From: Mycobacteriales bacterium
Lineage (GTDB): Bacteria; Actinomycetota; Actinomycetes; Mycobacteriales; Mycobacteriaceae
DNA length: 64,000 bases
Direction: 5' to 3'
Assembly (NCBI GenBank): GCA_018376445.1
Contig: JAHABL010000003.1
Location: 117,315-181,314 of the forward strand
The notes below the pieces were generated by a model. That model saw only the letters and a list, made by a program, of their open reading frames with translations. It was not told the origin of the DNA and did not search any database. Shown here piece after piece: positions 1 through 7,380 of the stretch (positions are counted from its first letter, which is position 1; the number at the start of each line of letters is the position of its first letter). Made by a program: the position numbers and the translations under genes.

Positions 1-377
1 CGGAGGACGTCGCCGGGTTTGGCCTGGAGAACCCACTGGATGGCGGCGGCGATGTCGCTGGCCGGGTGGTTGGAGGGTTGGGCGGATTGGACGCCTACCA
101 TGCGGAGGCCGCCGAATTGTTCTTCGAGGCGGTGGGCGGCGACGGCGCCGGGGAGGATGGTGCAGATGCGGACGATTTCTCCGTCGATGGTGATGTCGAA
201 GGCGGCTGAAGCGACGAACTCCCGCATGGCGATGAGGTCGCACTCTATTCCGGTGGTGTGGAAGGGGCACGGATCGACGGTGAGGGCTGCGCGTTCGGCG
301 GCGCGGGCGGCGAGTTTGGCCTGGCGGCGGCTCATTCCGGCGGGCAGGTCGGCGGTGTTCTTGTTCTTCTTAGCCAT
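1..377 (-). CDS. DUF5926 family protein (N-terminal part, runs off the window)
   Basis: The first 125 codons of a gene that continues beyond base 1. The protein starts MAKKNKNTADLPAGMSRRQA and continues with KLAARAAERAAL, the basic Lys/Arg/Ala-rich opening typical of actinobacterial DUF5926 proteins. The ATG at 377 follows AAGGA at a normal distance. Members are conserved in Mycobacteriales and have no established biochemical role. The gene is divergent from the hydrolase starting at 560, so the ~180 bases between them must carry both promoters. The family assignment is recalled from the N-terminus only, because the rest of the gene is outside the window. Confidence 0.8.
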   Translation of the reverse strand, partial: MAKKNKNTADLPAGMSRRQAKLAARAAERAALTVDPCPFHTTGIECDLIAMREFVASAAFDITIDGEIVRICTILPGAVAAHRLEEQFGGLRMVGVQSAQPSNHPASDIAAAIQWVLQAKPGDVL

Positions 378-559
378 GTTCCTTAACTTACTGGGTGGTG
401 GCGGGGGTTGTCATGGTGTGGGGTGGCATTTGGGCGGTGGTTGATGGTGGGAAAGTGTGCGGGAAAGTGTAACGATTCGTTTCTTCCTCCCCATGAGAAG
501 AATGGGTAGGATTCGTGTAGTAGTTTTTGCCTGCCCGTGTGAGAAAGGGAGCACTATCT

Positions 560-1663
560 GTGAGTGAGCAGCCTCAGGTTACTCGACGGCATATTCTTTT
601 GGGTGGCGTTGCAGTAGCAGCAATGGCGTTGGCCCCCAGTGTGTTTGACGATGCTCCCACCGCTTACGCCATGTCGTCACATCGCCGTAAGTACCACTAC
701 TCTATTAATCCTGCCTCGAATGCCCACCGCTATGGTTGGTTGGAGACTCCCCTCTTCACCAGCTCTTCGCTGCCGGTGGCTATTCTCATTCATGGTGGCG
801 CTTGGGAGTCGGAGGGTGGACCCGCTTCGATGCGGTTCCTCTCTGAGTTCCTCTGCCAGCATGGTGTGGCCTGTTGGAATATTGAGTATCGGGCGTTGGG
901 GACGGGCGGCGGCTGGCCGACCACGTATGCGGATGTGTGCGATGCCATCGACCATCTGATTGCGTTGAAGCTTTCTGTTGCCCCCAAGCTGGACCTCGAC
1001 CGGGTGTATCTTGTAGGCCATTCGGCTGGTGCTCAATTGGCTGCGTTGGCGATGGGCCAGGCTTCCCGCCAAATTGATGTGATGGGTCTCCTTATGAATA
1101 CGCCGCTGATGCGTCTGACGAAGGAGTCGATGCAGTTGGCGGATTTACGCGGCGACGTGTCCCTGAAGGGCGGGGAAACGGAAGCTGTGCAGCATGAGCT
1201 GGTGGGGACCGGTAATTCTGCCGGCCGAGCCACTGTTGCCCCGAAGGGTCCGCGAATTCCGATCCGCGGTTTCGTGTCCCTGAATGGGGTGCTGGATGTG
1301 GTGGATTCGGCGAACCGTTCCAAGTTCTCCAACATTCGGGTGTTCCTGGGGGGCACGCCGGCGGAGGTGCCTGGTAACTATGCGGCCGCGAACCCGATCC
1401 GGCATATGCCTGCCGAAAAGAAGATGCTGCTGGTGCAAGGGACGCGCGACTATGTGATTCCGCACGGCCAGGTGAAGCGCTATGGGTTGGCTGCTAGCCG
1501 CCGCGGCAATACCGTCACCTATCTGACGTTGCAGGGGGCGAAGCACAATGATGTGCTGTTGCCGTCGCGTAACCCGGCGGCATACCAGGCGGTGACGAAG
1601 GCGCTCGCCCAGTTCATAGGTGCGACGAGTTCCTCGACAACGTCGCGGAGTCTGTTCGACTAG
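560..1663 (+). CDS. Tat-exported alpha/beta hydrolase
   Basis: A 367-residue alpha/beta hydrolase with a twin-arginine signal (T-R-R-H-I-L-L then an Ala-rich core ending near T-A-Y-A). The oxyanion-hole motif HGGAW is near residue 78 and the nucleophile elbow GHSAG (Ser about 155) is intact. Candidate Asp and His of the triad lie in GTRDYV and AKHNDV near the C-terminus. The layout resembles the esterase/BD-FAE or kynurenine-formamidase-like group, so a secreted small-ester or amide hydrolase is likely, with unknown substrate. The GTG at 560 was chosen because GGGAG precedes it and it puts the signal at the N-terminus. An in-frame TTG at 527 is less likely. Its stop shares the palindrome CTAG with the stop of the convergent pyruvate-kinase-like gene. 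Confidence 0.85.
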   Translation: MSEQPQVTRRHILLGGVAVAAMALAPSVFDDAPTAYAMSSHRRKYHYSINPASNAHRYGWLETPLFTSSSLPVAILIHGGAWESEGGPASMRFLSEFLCQHGVACWNIEYRALGTGGGWPTTYADVCDAIDHLIALKLSVAPKLDLDRVYLVGHSAGAQLAALAMGQASRQIDVMGLLMNTPLMRLTKESMQLADLRGDVSLKGGETEAVQHELVGTGNSAGRATVAPKGPRIPIRGFVSLNGVLDVVDSANRSKFSNIRVFLGGTPAEVPGNYAAANPIRHMPAEKKMLLVQGTRDYVIPHGQVKRYGLAASRRGNTVTYLTLQGAKHNDVLLPSRNPAAYQAVTKALAQFIGATSSSTTSRSLFD

Positions 1664-3501
1664 CTCTTCCAGTCGTGGAGTGGGGGAAGTAGGGACTGGT
1701 TCTTCCGCTGCACTTCATCCATGGTGGAAAGTAGGCTGCTGAGGGCCTGCACCGTCTCCACCATATGCTTTCCTTGGTCCAGCATGACGCACTCTGCTCG
1801 CTGCGCCCATGCGGCATCTGTCACTTCGGCGCGGGTCGGCTGGCCCCAGTTGGTGAGTGTGTCCAGAATGTCGGAACCGATGATGACGGGGATTTGTGCC
1901 GCCTCGCACAGGTTCACCACATAGCTGGGCGCCTCCACCATCTGCATGATGCCGAGCTCTGCGGCCATATCGCCGCGGGCGACCATCACGCCTACCTGCT
2001 CATGCTTCATGAGTTCCAGCAGAATCTCGGGCAGATTCTGCATGGCTTCGAGGGTTTCCAGCTTCAGCACAATGCCCAGCGGGCGGCCGGAGTGCTCCTC
2101 CACCCGCCGCACCATCGCCAGCGCATCCTGCACATCTTGTACGGTGCGCACGAAGCTCACTTCCACGATGCTGGCGAAGTCGGCGGTGGCCAGCAGCACC
2201 TGCTCGTCTTCTTCTGTCACGGCGGGCAGATTCAGTTGCGTGCCGGGGAGGTTGATGCCGCAGTTCTCATAGATGGTTTGGCCGCCATCCTTCGCCTGGG
2301 TGATGCGCAGCAGCGCCTCCCCTGGCCCCAGCTTCTCGACTGTCGAGTAGAGTGCACCGTCGTTGAACAGTACCGGGTCCCCCACTTTGAGGGCCTCAAA
2401 GATGCTGGGTTCGGTGCACCCAATTTGGGCTACTTCCCCATCCCGCGGCGGGTCCACCGGGGTGAGGTCGGCGGTGAGCAGCAGCTCGTCGCCCCGCTCC
2501 AGGTGCACGCCGCGGCGCAGCGGGGGGATGCCCCGCACGCGCGTGCGTTCGAAGTTGGCTTCCAGCATGGCGTGGTTACGGATCCAGGTGGAGCGGTCGC
2601 CCTGCAGGAGGGCACCGTCGTCGTGTTTCTCCATCACCAGGAAGCTGCGTTGCACGCCACGGTTATCGGCGGTGCGCACTTTTATCCCCAGCTCAAGGTT
2701 CTCGAACCACTCGTTTTCCACCATCATGCGCAGCGGGCGGGTACCCTCCATCTCCGGTGGCTCCGGCAGGTTCCCCTCCAGAGATTCGGGGACTAGCCAG
2801 AGGCGGGACGGGTAGCGCATTTCGCCGTCGTCGTAGCGCACCACTGTAGAGGAACCCACGCGGGGGCCATCCGCCACCGGGCCGGTGAGGATCTTGGGGC
2901 CCGGCAGGTCTACCGCAATGGGGATGGTGCGGTGGAGGTGCAAGGCGGTTTCGCGGATGTGGCCGGCCATCTTCTTCCACACCGTGGCGTTGTCGTACAC
3001 CAGGTTAATGCGGGCAATTTCGGCGCCGGCGCCCAGCAGGTTGTCCATCACTGTGGGATCGTCGGCGGCCTTGCGGGGGACGGATACCATGATGCGGGTG
3101 GAGCGGGGTTCGCAGGGCACTCCCATCATCTCGTCGGAGTTGACGGAGAGGCGCTTTTCGGCTGCTTTGAGGGCCTCTTTTACTGAGGCCATCTGCTCCA
3201 GTGTGGCATCTTGGGACTCGTCACCAATGAGAGCGGAGACCAGGGTGCGGGCGGCGGTAATTTTGGCGCGCACATCGAGTTCGGGGAATTGGAGGGAGGG
3301 AGCGCCGAGGGCGGTGAGCTCATGTTGGAGGTCGCGCCGGTCGGCGGAGCGGAGTGCCAGATAGGCCACCAGGTTTTCGGCCCCACTGCGGTAGCTGCTG
3401 TGGACGGCGGTGATGGCGTCCTGGCGTTGCGCAACAGCCTCATCAATGTCGGCGGTGAGGGCGTCGAGGGCGGAGCGAATATCGTTCAAACGAGCTGACA
3501 T
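1660..3501 (-). CDS. atypical pyruvate kinase-like protein
   Basis: 613 residues. The middle and end match the pyruvate kinase barrel: an RSTRIMVS beta strand, DLPGPKILTG (normally GPKIRTG), VLKLETLEAM for the usual KIE segment, and VARGDMAAELG for VARGDLGVE. PTRAEVTDAAWA is followed by MLDQGKHMVETV, where canonical enzymes have the MLSGETA segment. About 130 residues precede the barrel as a helical extension, and the C-terminal allosteric domain is absent. It may convert phosphoenolpyruvate and ADP to pyruvate and ATP, but the substitutions make activity uncertain. The ATG at 3501 with upstream AGGAAG was preferred over an upstream in-frame start at 3597. It is convergent with the alpha/beta hydrolase gene. 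Confidence 0.8.
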   Translation of the reverse strand: MSARLNDIRSALDALTADIDEAVAQRQDAITAVHSSYRSGAENLVAYLALRSADRRDLQHELTALGAPSLQFPELDVRAKITAARTLVSALIGDESQDATLEQMASVKEALKAAEKRLSVNSDEMMGVPCEPRSTRIMVSVPRKAADDPTVMDNLLGAGAEIARINLVYDNATVWKKMAGHIRETALHLHRTIPIAVDLPGPKILTGPVADGPRVGSSTVVRYDDGEMRYPSRLWLVPESLEGNLPEPPEMEGTRPLRMMVENEWFENLELGIKVRTADNRGVQRSFLVMEKHDDGALLQGDRSTWIRNHAMLEANFERTRVRGIPPLRRGVHLERGDELLLTADLTPVDPPRDGEVAQIGCTEPSIFEALKVGDPVLFNDGALYSTVEKLGPGEALLRITQAKDGGQTIYENCGINLPGTQLNLPAVTEEDEQVLLATADFASIVEVSFVRTVQDVQDALAMVRRVEEHSGRPLGIVLKLETLEAMQNLPEILLELMKHEQVGVMVARGDMAAELGIMQMVEAPSYVVNLCEAAQIPVIIGSDILDTLTNWGQPTRAEVTDAAWAQRAECVMLDQGKHMVETVQALSSLLSTMDEVQRKNQSLLPPLHDWKS

Positions 3502-4038
3502 GGGCCGGATCTTCCTGATGACGAGTGTCCCTAAACTTCGAGGTGCACACTGCCACCCCTCGCATACGCCAGCGCGTGAACAGTGCACGAGCCTCACGCC
3601 CTAATGTAGTTGGGGCAGTGCGGCCGTGTTGCCAAAAGTGGCGCCGTTCTCTAAAAGTTCAACCGGCGGAAAAGTTCAGGACCGTCTGAATAAGCCGTTC
3701 TGAACATTTATCTCATAGAATTAGTGCAGCAGAAAACCCGAAAAAGCCCCACCAAAGGAATACCACGCGGCATTTCACAACTTCTCTGGTTGCCATCGTT
3801 GCGGCTGCCACTTGAGGTCTCTGCGGCACCAGCGCAGCACCCACGCAGCACCAATGAGAACGCCTAGAAGGTGTGGGGCGAGTGGGCCCCACGTCCAAGG
3901 CTGATGTCCAAGGCCCACGTCCCGTCTGCCGGAATCTTCCGAATCCCCTGCTGGGCATCCACACCCGGCGGGGTATTCTTAATGCTGAAAATGCCGCTAG
4001 CTCGCGCCCCCGGCTGGTTTCCCACCCCAAGGAGCAGG
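3502..4038. other. 537-base intergenic region with operator-like repeats
   Basis: Lies between the divergent pyruvate-kinase-like and CsoR-like genes, so it holds both promoters. Around 3674-3705 are GTTCAG and CTGAAC as inverted copies, with a further CTGAA between them (3686-3690), which looks like a regulator site. A CsoR-type element is at 3962-3975. No convincing gene is seen. Confidence 0.4.
3962..3975. promoter_or_regulatory. possible CsoR/RicR-type operator
   Basis: The sequence CACCCGGCGGGGTA has perfect 4-base arms (ACCC/GGGT) around GGCG. It is one base off the mycobacterial copper-regulator pattern TRCCCnnnnGGGYA. It lies 63 bases before the CsoR-like gene, which would suit autoregulation. 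This rests on pattern match only. Confidence 0.35.
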
Positions 4039-4410
4039 ATGGCCTCCCTCGACCCCGCCGACAAAGCCCTCATCATCAAGCGTTTGAAACGCGCCCAAGG
4101 ACAGATGGGCGGCATCATCCGCATGCTGGAAGATGAACGAGCCTGCCGGGATGTCGTCACCCAGCTGGCCGCAGTCTCGAAAGCCATCGACCGGGCCGGC
4201 TTCGCCCTCATCGCCAGCGGCCTGAAAGCCTGCGCCAGTGCAGAATCCGCCGCCGCAGCCACCAGTTCAGACGGTGGAGGATCTAGTGCTAACTCCGATA
4301 CTCACTCCAGTGCCGGCTCCGGTGCCGGCTCCGGTACTGGCGGCACCCCCACCCAACAGCCCTGCCTTACCGTCGCCGAGCTCGAAAAACTGTTCCTCTC
4401 CCTCGCCTAA
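4039..4410 (+). CDS. CsoR/CstR-family metal- or sulfur-responsive repressor
   Basis: A 123-residue member of the DUF156/CsoR repressor family, all-helical DNA-binding proteins that release DNA when a metal or persulfide binds. The core runs from KRLKRAQGQMGGIIRMLE through CRDVVTQLAAV to ASGLKACAS. Compared with M. tuberculosis CsoR (Cys36, His61, Cys65), both cysteines are present but the His position is Gly. The Cu(I) site is therefore incomplete, and the two-Cys pattern is closer to persulfide sensors of the CstR type. A Ser/Gly-rich insertion of about 35 residues precedes the last helix. The ATG at 4039 has AAGGAG just upstream. No copper pump or sulfur gene is adjacent. The DUF2252 gene follows after 41 bases. 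Confidence 0.85.
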   Translation: MASLDPADKALIIKRLKRAQGQMGGIIRMLEDERACRDVVTQLAAVSKAIDRAGFALIASGLKACASAESAAAATSSDGGGSSANSDTHSSAGSGAGSGTGGTPTQQPCLTVAELEKLFLSLA

Positions 4411-4451
4411 TTCCTTCCGCACCCACCCCATTACCCCGCAGGACCCCAACC

Positions 4452-5954
4452 ATGAGCGACTCCAGCATCAACCGCCTCAGCATGGCCAAATCCGAAGGCA
4501 AACGACTCCGCAAAACCGTCGACCGCTCAGACCACGCCAAACTGGAACTCCCCAAAGACCGCGACGTCCTCGGACTCATCCACCAACGCAACGAAGGACG
4601 CATCCCCGAACTCATTCCCGTTCGCATGCAACGCATGAGCGCCAGCCCCTTCGCCTTCTTCCGCGGCAGCGCCGACCTCATGGCCTACGACCTCACCGCC
4701 AGCCCCAACATCGGCCTCAACATGGTCATCTGTGGCGACGCCCACCTAGCCAACTTCGGTCTCTTCGCCAGCCCCGAACGCCGCGTCCTCTTCGACCTCA
4801 ACGACTTTGACGAATCCAGCATCGGCCCCTGGGAGTGGGACATCAAACGCCTTGCCGCCTCCGCCGTCCTCGCCGCCCGGGAAGGCGACGTCCATGCCGA
4901 CGACGACGAAGCCCGCGACATCGTCATCAACCTCGTCAACAACTACCAGGATGCCATCGCCGAACTCGCCGAAAAGACCATCCTCGACCGCTTCTACTCC
5001 GACATCGACGCCCAATGGGTCTCCGAACACGCCGGCAACCGCGACTCCGACTTCATCGGCAAATCCATCGACAAAGCCCGCAGCCGCACCAGCCTGCAAG
5101 CCGTCCGCAAAATCGCCACCTTCACCGATAAACGCGGCCTCCACTTCCAAAGCGACCCACCCATCCTGGTGCCCGTTACTGACGAAGAAGAAGTCGACAA
5201 CATGATCGCCTCCTTCGACACCTACGTCCGCAACCTCCCACCCGCCACCAACCTGCTCCTCAAACAATTCCGACTGGTGGACGTAGCACGCCGTGTTGTA
5301 GGCGTCGGCTCAGTAGGCACCCACTCTCTTGTGCTGCTCCTCTCCGGCCCCGCCAACGAGCCGCTCGTCTTGCAGGTCAAAGAAGCCCTCCCCAGTGTGC
5401 TCACCACCCATGGCGGACTACCGGATGCATTCGCGGAACTAGCCGTCGGCAACTCCTCCGGAGTGCTCCCCGAAGGCGCCATCAAAAACGTCCGCGCAGG
5501 CAACGGCTACCGCGTGGTCGCCTGCCAACAAATTCTGCAAGCCCACTCCGACCCACTACTCGGCTGGACCCGCGGCAAAGACGGACGCGGCTACTACTGG
5601 CGCCAATTCCGCGACATGAAAGGGTCCATCGAAATCGACCGGCTGGACGTCAAAGGCCTCAAAAACTATTGCGCCCTCTGCGCCCGGCTGCTAGCCCGTG
5701 CCCACTCCCAGTCCCCCAACAACGCACTAGTAGACGGCTACATCGGCAGCAATAGCGACTTTGCGGAAGCAATCGCCGACTGGGCCATCGCCTACGCCAA
5801 CCAAACGAACGAAGACTTTCAGCTTTTCCTCAGTGCCATCGACAACGGCGAGTTCGAAGTAGCCGACGAAGACCTCGACAGCCCCGACAGTGACGCCGCC
5901 GGCCCCGAACCGGACGTCACCAAATCCGCCTTCGACCGCGCGCTAGGGCTTTAG
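4452..5954 (+). CDS. DUF2252 family protein
   Basis: 500 residues matching the DUF2252 family. The characteristic stretch FAFFRGSADLMAYDL is followed by VICGDAHLANFG and then FDLNDFDES. The GDAHxxNFG plus DxNDFD pattern resembles the catalytic loop and metal-binding segment of aminoglycoside-phosphotransferase-like kinases, so a small-molecule kinase fold is possible, but no activity is established. It is probably cotranscribed with the CsoR-like gene (41-base gap) and converges on the small membrane protein gene at 5991. The C-terminal tail is acidic. The ATG at 4452 follows a GCAGGA stretch. Confidence 0.85.
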   Translation: MSDSSINRLSMAKSEGKRLRKTVDRSDHAKLELPKDRDVLGLIHQRNEGRIPELIPVRMQRMSASPFAFFRGSADLMAYDLTASPNIGLNMVICGDAHLANFGLFASPERRVLFDLNDFDESSIGPWEWDIKRLAASAVLAAREGDVHADDDEARDIVINLVNNYQDAIAELAEKTILDRFYSDIDAQWVSEHAGNRDSDFIGKSIDKARSRTSLQAVRKIATFTDKRGLHFQSDPPILVPVTDEEEVDNMIASFDTYVRNLPPATNLLLKQFRLVDVARRVVGVGSVGTHSLVLLLSGPANEPLVLQVKEALPSVLTTHGGLPDAFAELAVGNSSGVLPEGAIKNVRAGNGYRVVACQQILQAHSDPLLGWTRGKDGRGYYWRQFRDMKGSIEIDRLDVKGLKNYCALCARLLARAHSQSPNNALVDGYIGSNSDFAEAIADWAIAYANQTNEDFQLFLSAIDNGEFEVADEDLDSPDSDAAGPEPDVTKSAFDRALGL

Positions 5955-5990
5955 TACTTGGTTCTCCAAGCGGGCAACTTGGGTGTGGTC

Positions 5991-6311
5991 TCACGACAGA
6001 TCGAGTTTGCCACCATACCGATCCTCGCTAGGCAGCTGTGCCATAACTTTCTTCACCACTGGGTGGTTGTTGTTAATACCGCAGTCCTCACCCGTGCTGT
6101 CATCATTCTTGTGGGGGACGGCACTGGAGGAAGCAGAGACAGTGGAGGAGGTACTGTCATCCCCTGCAACTAGGTAGTTGAGCGGCGCATGTGGCACAAA
6201 AATGAGCGCTAGAACAACGACAACTACCCCCGCTGATACAGCAATAGCGATTTTTGACGTGCGGGAGAGATGCGCGGTGGTGGGTTCCACCATGTCATGG
6301 GCATCAGTCAT
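5991..6311 (-). CDS. small single-pass membrane protein, function unknown
   Basis: 106 residues. About 20 polar residues precede one strong membrane helix (IAIAVSAGVVVVVLALIFV), followed by a Ser/Thr-rich linker and a short polar C-terminal segment with one Cys. This suggests a bitopic protein with its C-terminus outside. No family is recognised. The ATG at 6311 has AGGA upstream. An ORF start at 6428 adds an unlikely N-terminus. The gene is convergent with DUF2252 and divergent from sodA. Confidence 0.6.
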   Translation of the reverse strand: MTDAHDMVEPTTAHLSRTSKIAIAVSAGVVVVVLALIFVPHAPLNYLVAGDDSTSSTVSASSSAVPHKNDDSTGEDCGINNNHPVVKKVMAQLPSEDRYGGKLDLS

Positions 6312-6544
6312 GGTGCCAATCCTAGTAGTAGAAACCACATTGTCGATGAGGTGTATGTGTCTAATGCATGGAGTGACAGTGATTTTAAGGTGACGGATCC
6401 TACCCTCCCCACAAAAAGCTCCCATCACGCTAGCGCCAAACTGCTGCTATTTTTCGCAAAAGCTGTTGGAATAGAAGTGCCAGCACTTGTGTTGAATCTC
6501 ATAGATGCACAAACGAACACGTCAATAACACGAGAGGTTATCCC

Positions 6545-7156
6545 ATGGCACAGAAGTACGTTCTGCCCGAACTTGACTACGACTACAGCGCCCTGGAGCC
6601 GTTCATCGCCGGCGAAATCATGGAGCTCCACCACGATAAGCACCACGCTGGATACGTTTCCGGCGCCAACGCCGCCCTCGAGGCTCTTGAGGAAGCCCGC
6701 AAGGCCGGCAACGCGGAGGACAAGATCGCCACGATCTCCAAGAACCTCGCCTTCAACCTCGGTGGACACATCAACCACTCCCTCTTCTGGAAGAACCTGG
6801 CCCCCAAGCAGGACGGCCGCCCCGAAGGCGAGCTGGCCGCCGCTATCGATGAGGGCTTCGGCTCCTTCGAGCAGTTCCAGAAGGAATTCAACGCAGCCGC
6901 CACCAGCATCCAGGGCTCCGGCTGGGCCGTCCTCGCCTGGGATATGCTCTCCCAGCGCCTGGTGATCCAGCAGGTCACCAACGGCCACCAGGACAACCAC
7001 GCCCTCACCCTCATCCCGCTGCTCCTCCTCGACATGTGGGAGCACGCCTTCTACCTCCAGTACAAGAACGTCAAGGGCGACTACGTCAAGGCCTTCTGGA
7101 ACGTTGTGAACTGGGAAGAAGTGCAGAAGCGTTTCGCTGACGCCAGCAAGCACTAG
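6545..7156 (+). CDS. sodA: superoxide dismutase (Fe/Mn type)
   Basis: 203 residues, the usual family length, aligning throughout with mycobacterial and corynebacterial SodA. It converts superoxide to oxygen and hydrogen peroxide. Metal ligands are visible: the His in ELHHDKHHAGYV, the His in NLGGHINHSLFW, and the Asp and His of LLLDMWEHAFY. The protein lacks a signal peptide, like mycobacterial SodA, which can still be found outside the cell. Iron or manganese preference cannot be decided from the sequence. A GAGAGG ribosome site precedes the ATG. A long inverted repeat at 7239-7287 lies downstream. Confidence 0.95.
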   Translation: MAQKYVLPELDYDYSALEPFIAGEIMELHHDKHHAGYVSGANAALEALEEARKAGNAEDKIATISKNLAFNLGGHINHSLFWKNLAPKQDGRPEGELAAAIDEGFGSFEQFQKEFNAAATSIQGSGWAVLAWDMLSQRLVIQQVTNGHQDNHALTLIPLLLLDMWEHAFYLQYKNVKGDYVKAFWNVVNWEEVQKRFADASKH

Positions 7157-7238
7157 GCCGGCCGACTAGCACAAGAGACACTGCCGCGGCTTGCCCCGCA
7201 ATCCCGGCTAACGCTCTCCCCCCCCCTAACGGTTTTCG

Positions 7239-7287
7239 CGTCACCCCATCTGGGCGAACCCATTCCGGGCCCCTAGATGGGGTGACG
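7239..7287. terminator. long inverted repeat after sodA
   Basis: Perfect 13-base arms (CGTCACCCCATCT at 7239-7251 and its complement at 7275-7287) around a 23-base spacer. It could end sodA transcription, but no T-run follows. Its right arm contains the first copy of the GACGTGTC repeat array described at 7284-7380. Confidence 0.5.
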
Positions 7288-7380
7288 TGTCTCTACAGGC
7301 GACGTGTCCTTACAACTGACGCGTCTTTAGAAGTGTGACCTGTCTCAGAAATAACCAGTCACTAAGAGGGGTGACGTGTC
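7284..7380. repeat. phased GACGTGTC repeat array
   Basis: Copies of GACGTGTC or one-base variants start at 7284, 7301, 7318, 7337 and 7373. The spacings of 17, 17, 19 and 36 bases suggest a degenerate tandem repeat of about 17-18 bases. The last copy lies inside the 3' end of the nuclease gene. It could be a protein-binding array. Confidence 0.55.

Noticed and set aside
3713..4030. 105-codon minus-strand frame, and a 47-codon Trp-rich frame at 3775-3918 in another frame
   Set aside because: Neither has a good ribosome site; the first overlaps the CsoR upstream region and the second is only faintly protein-like (hydrophobic stretch then Arg/Trp-rich tail). Not enough evidence for a gene.
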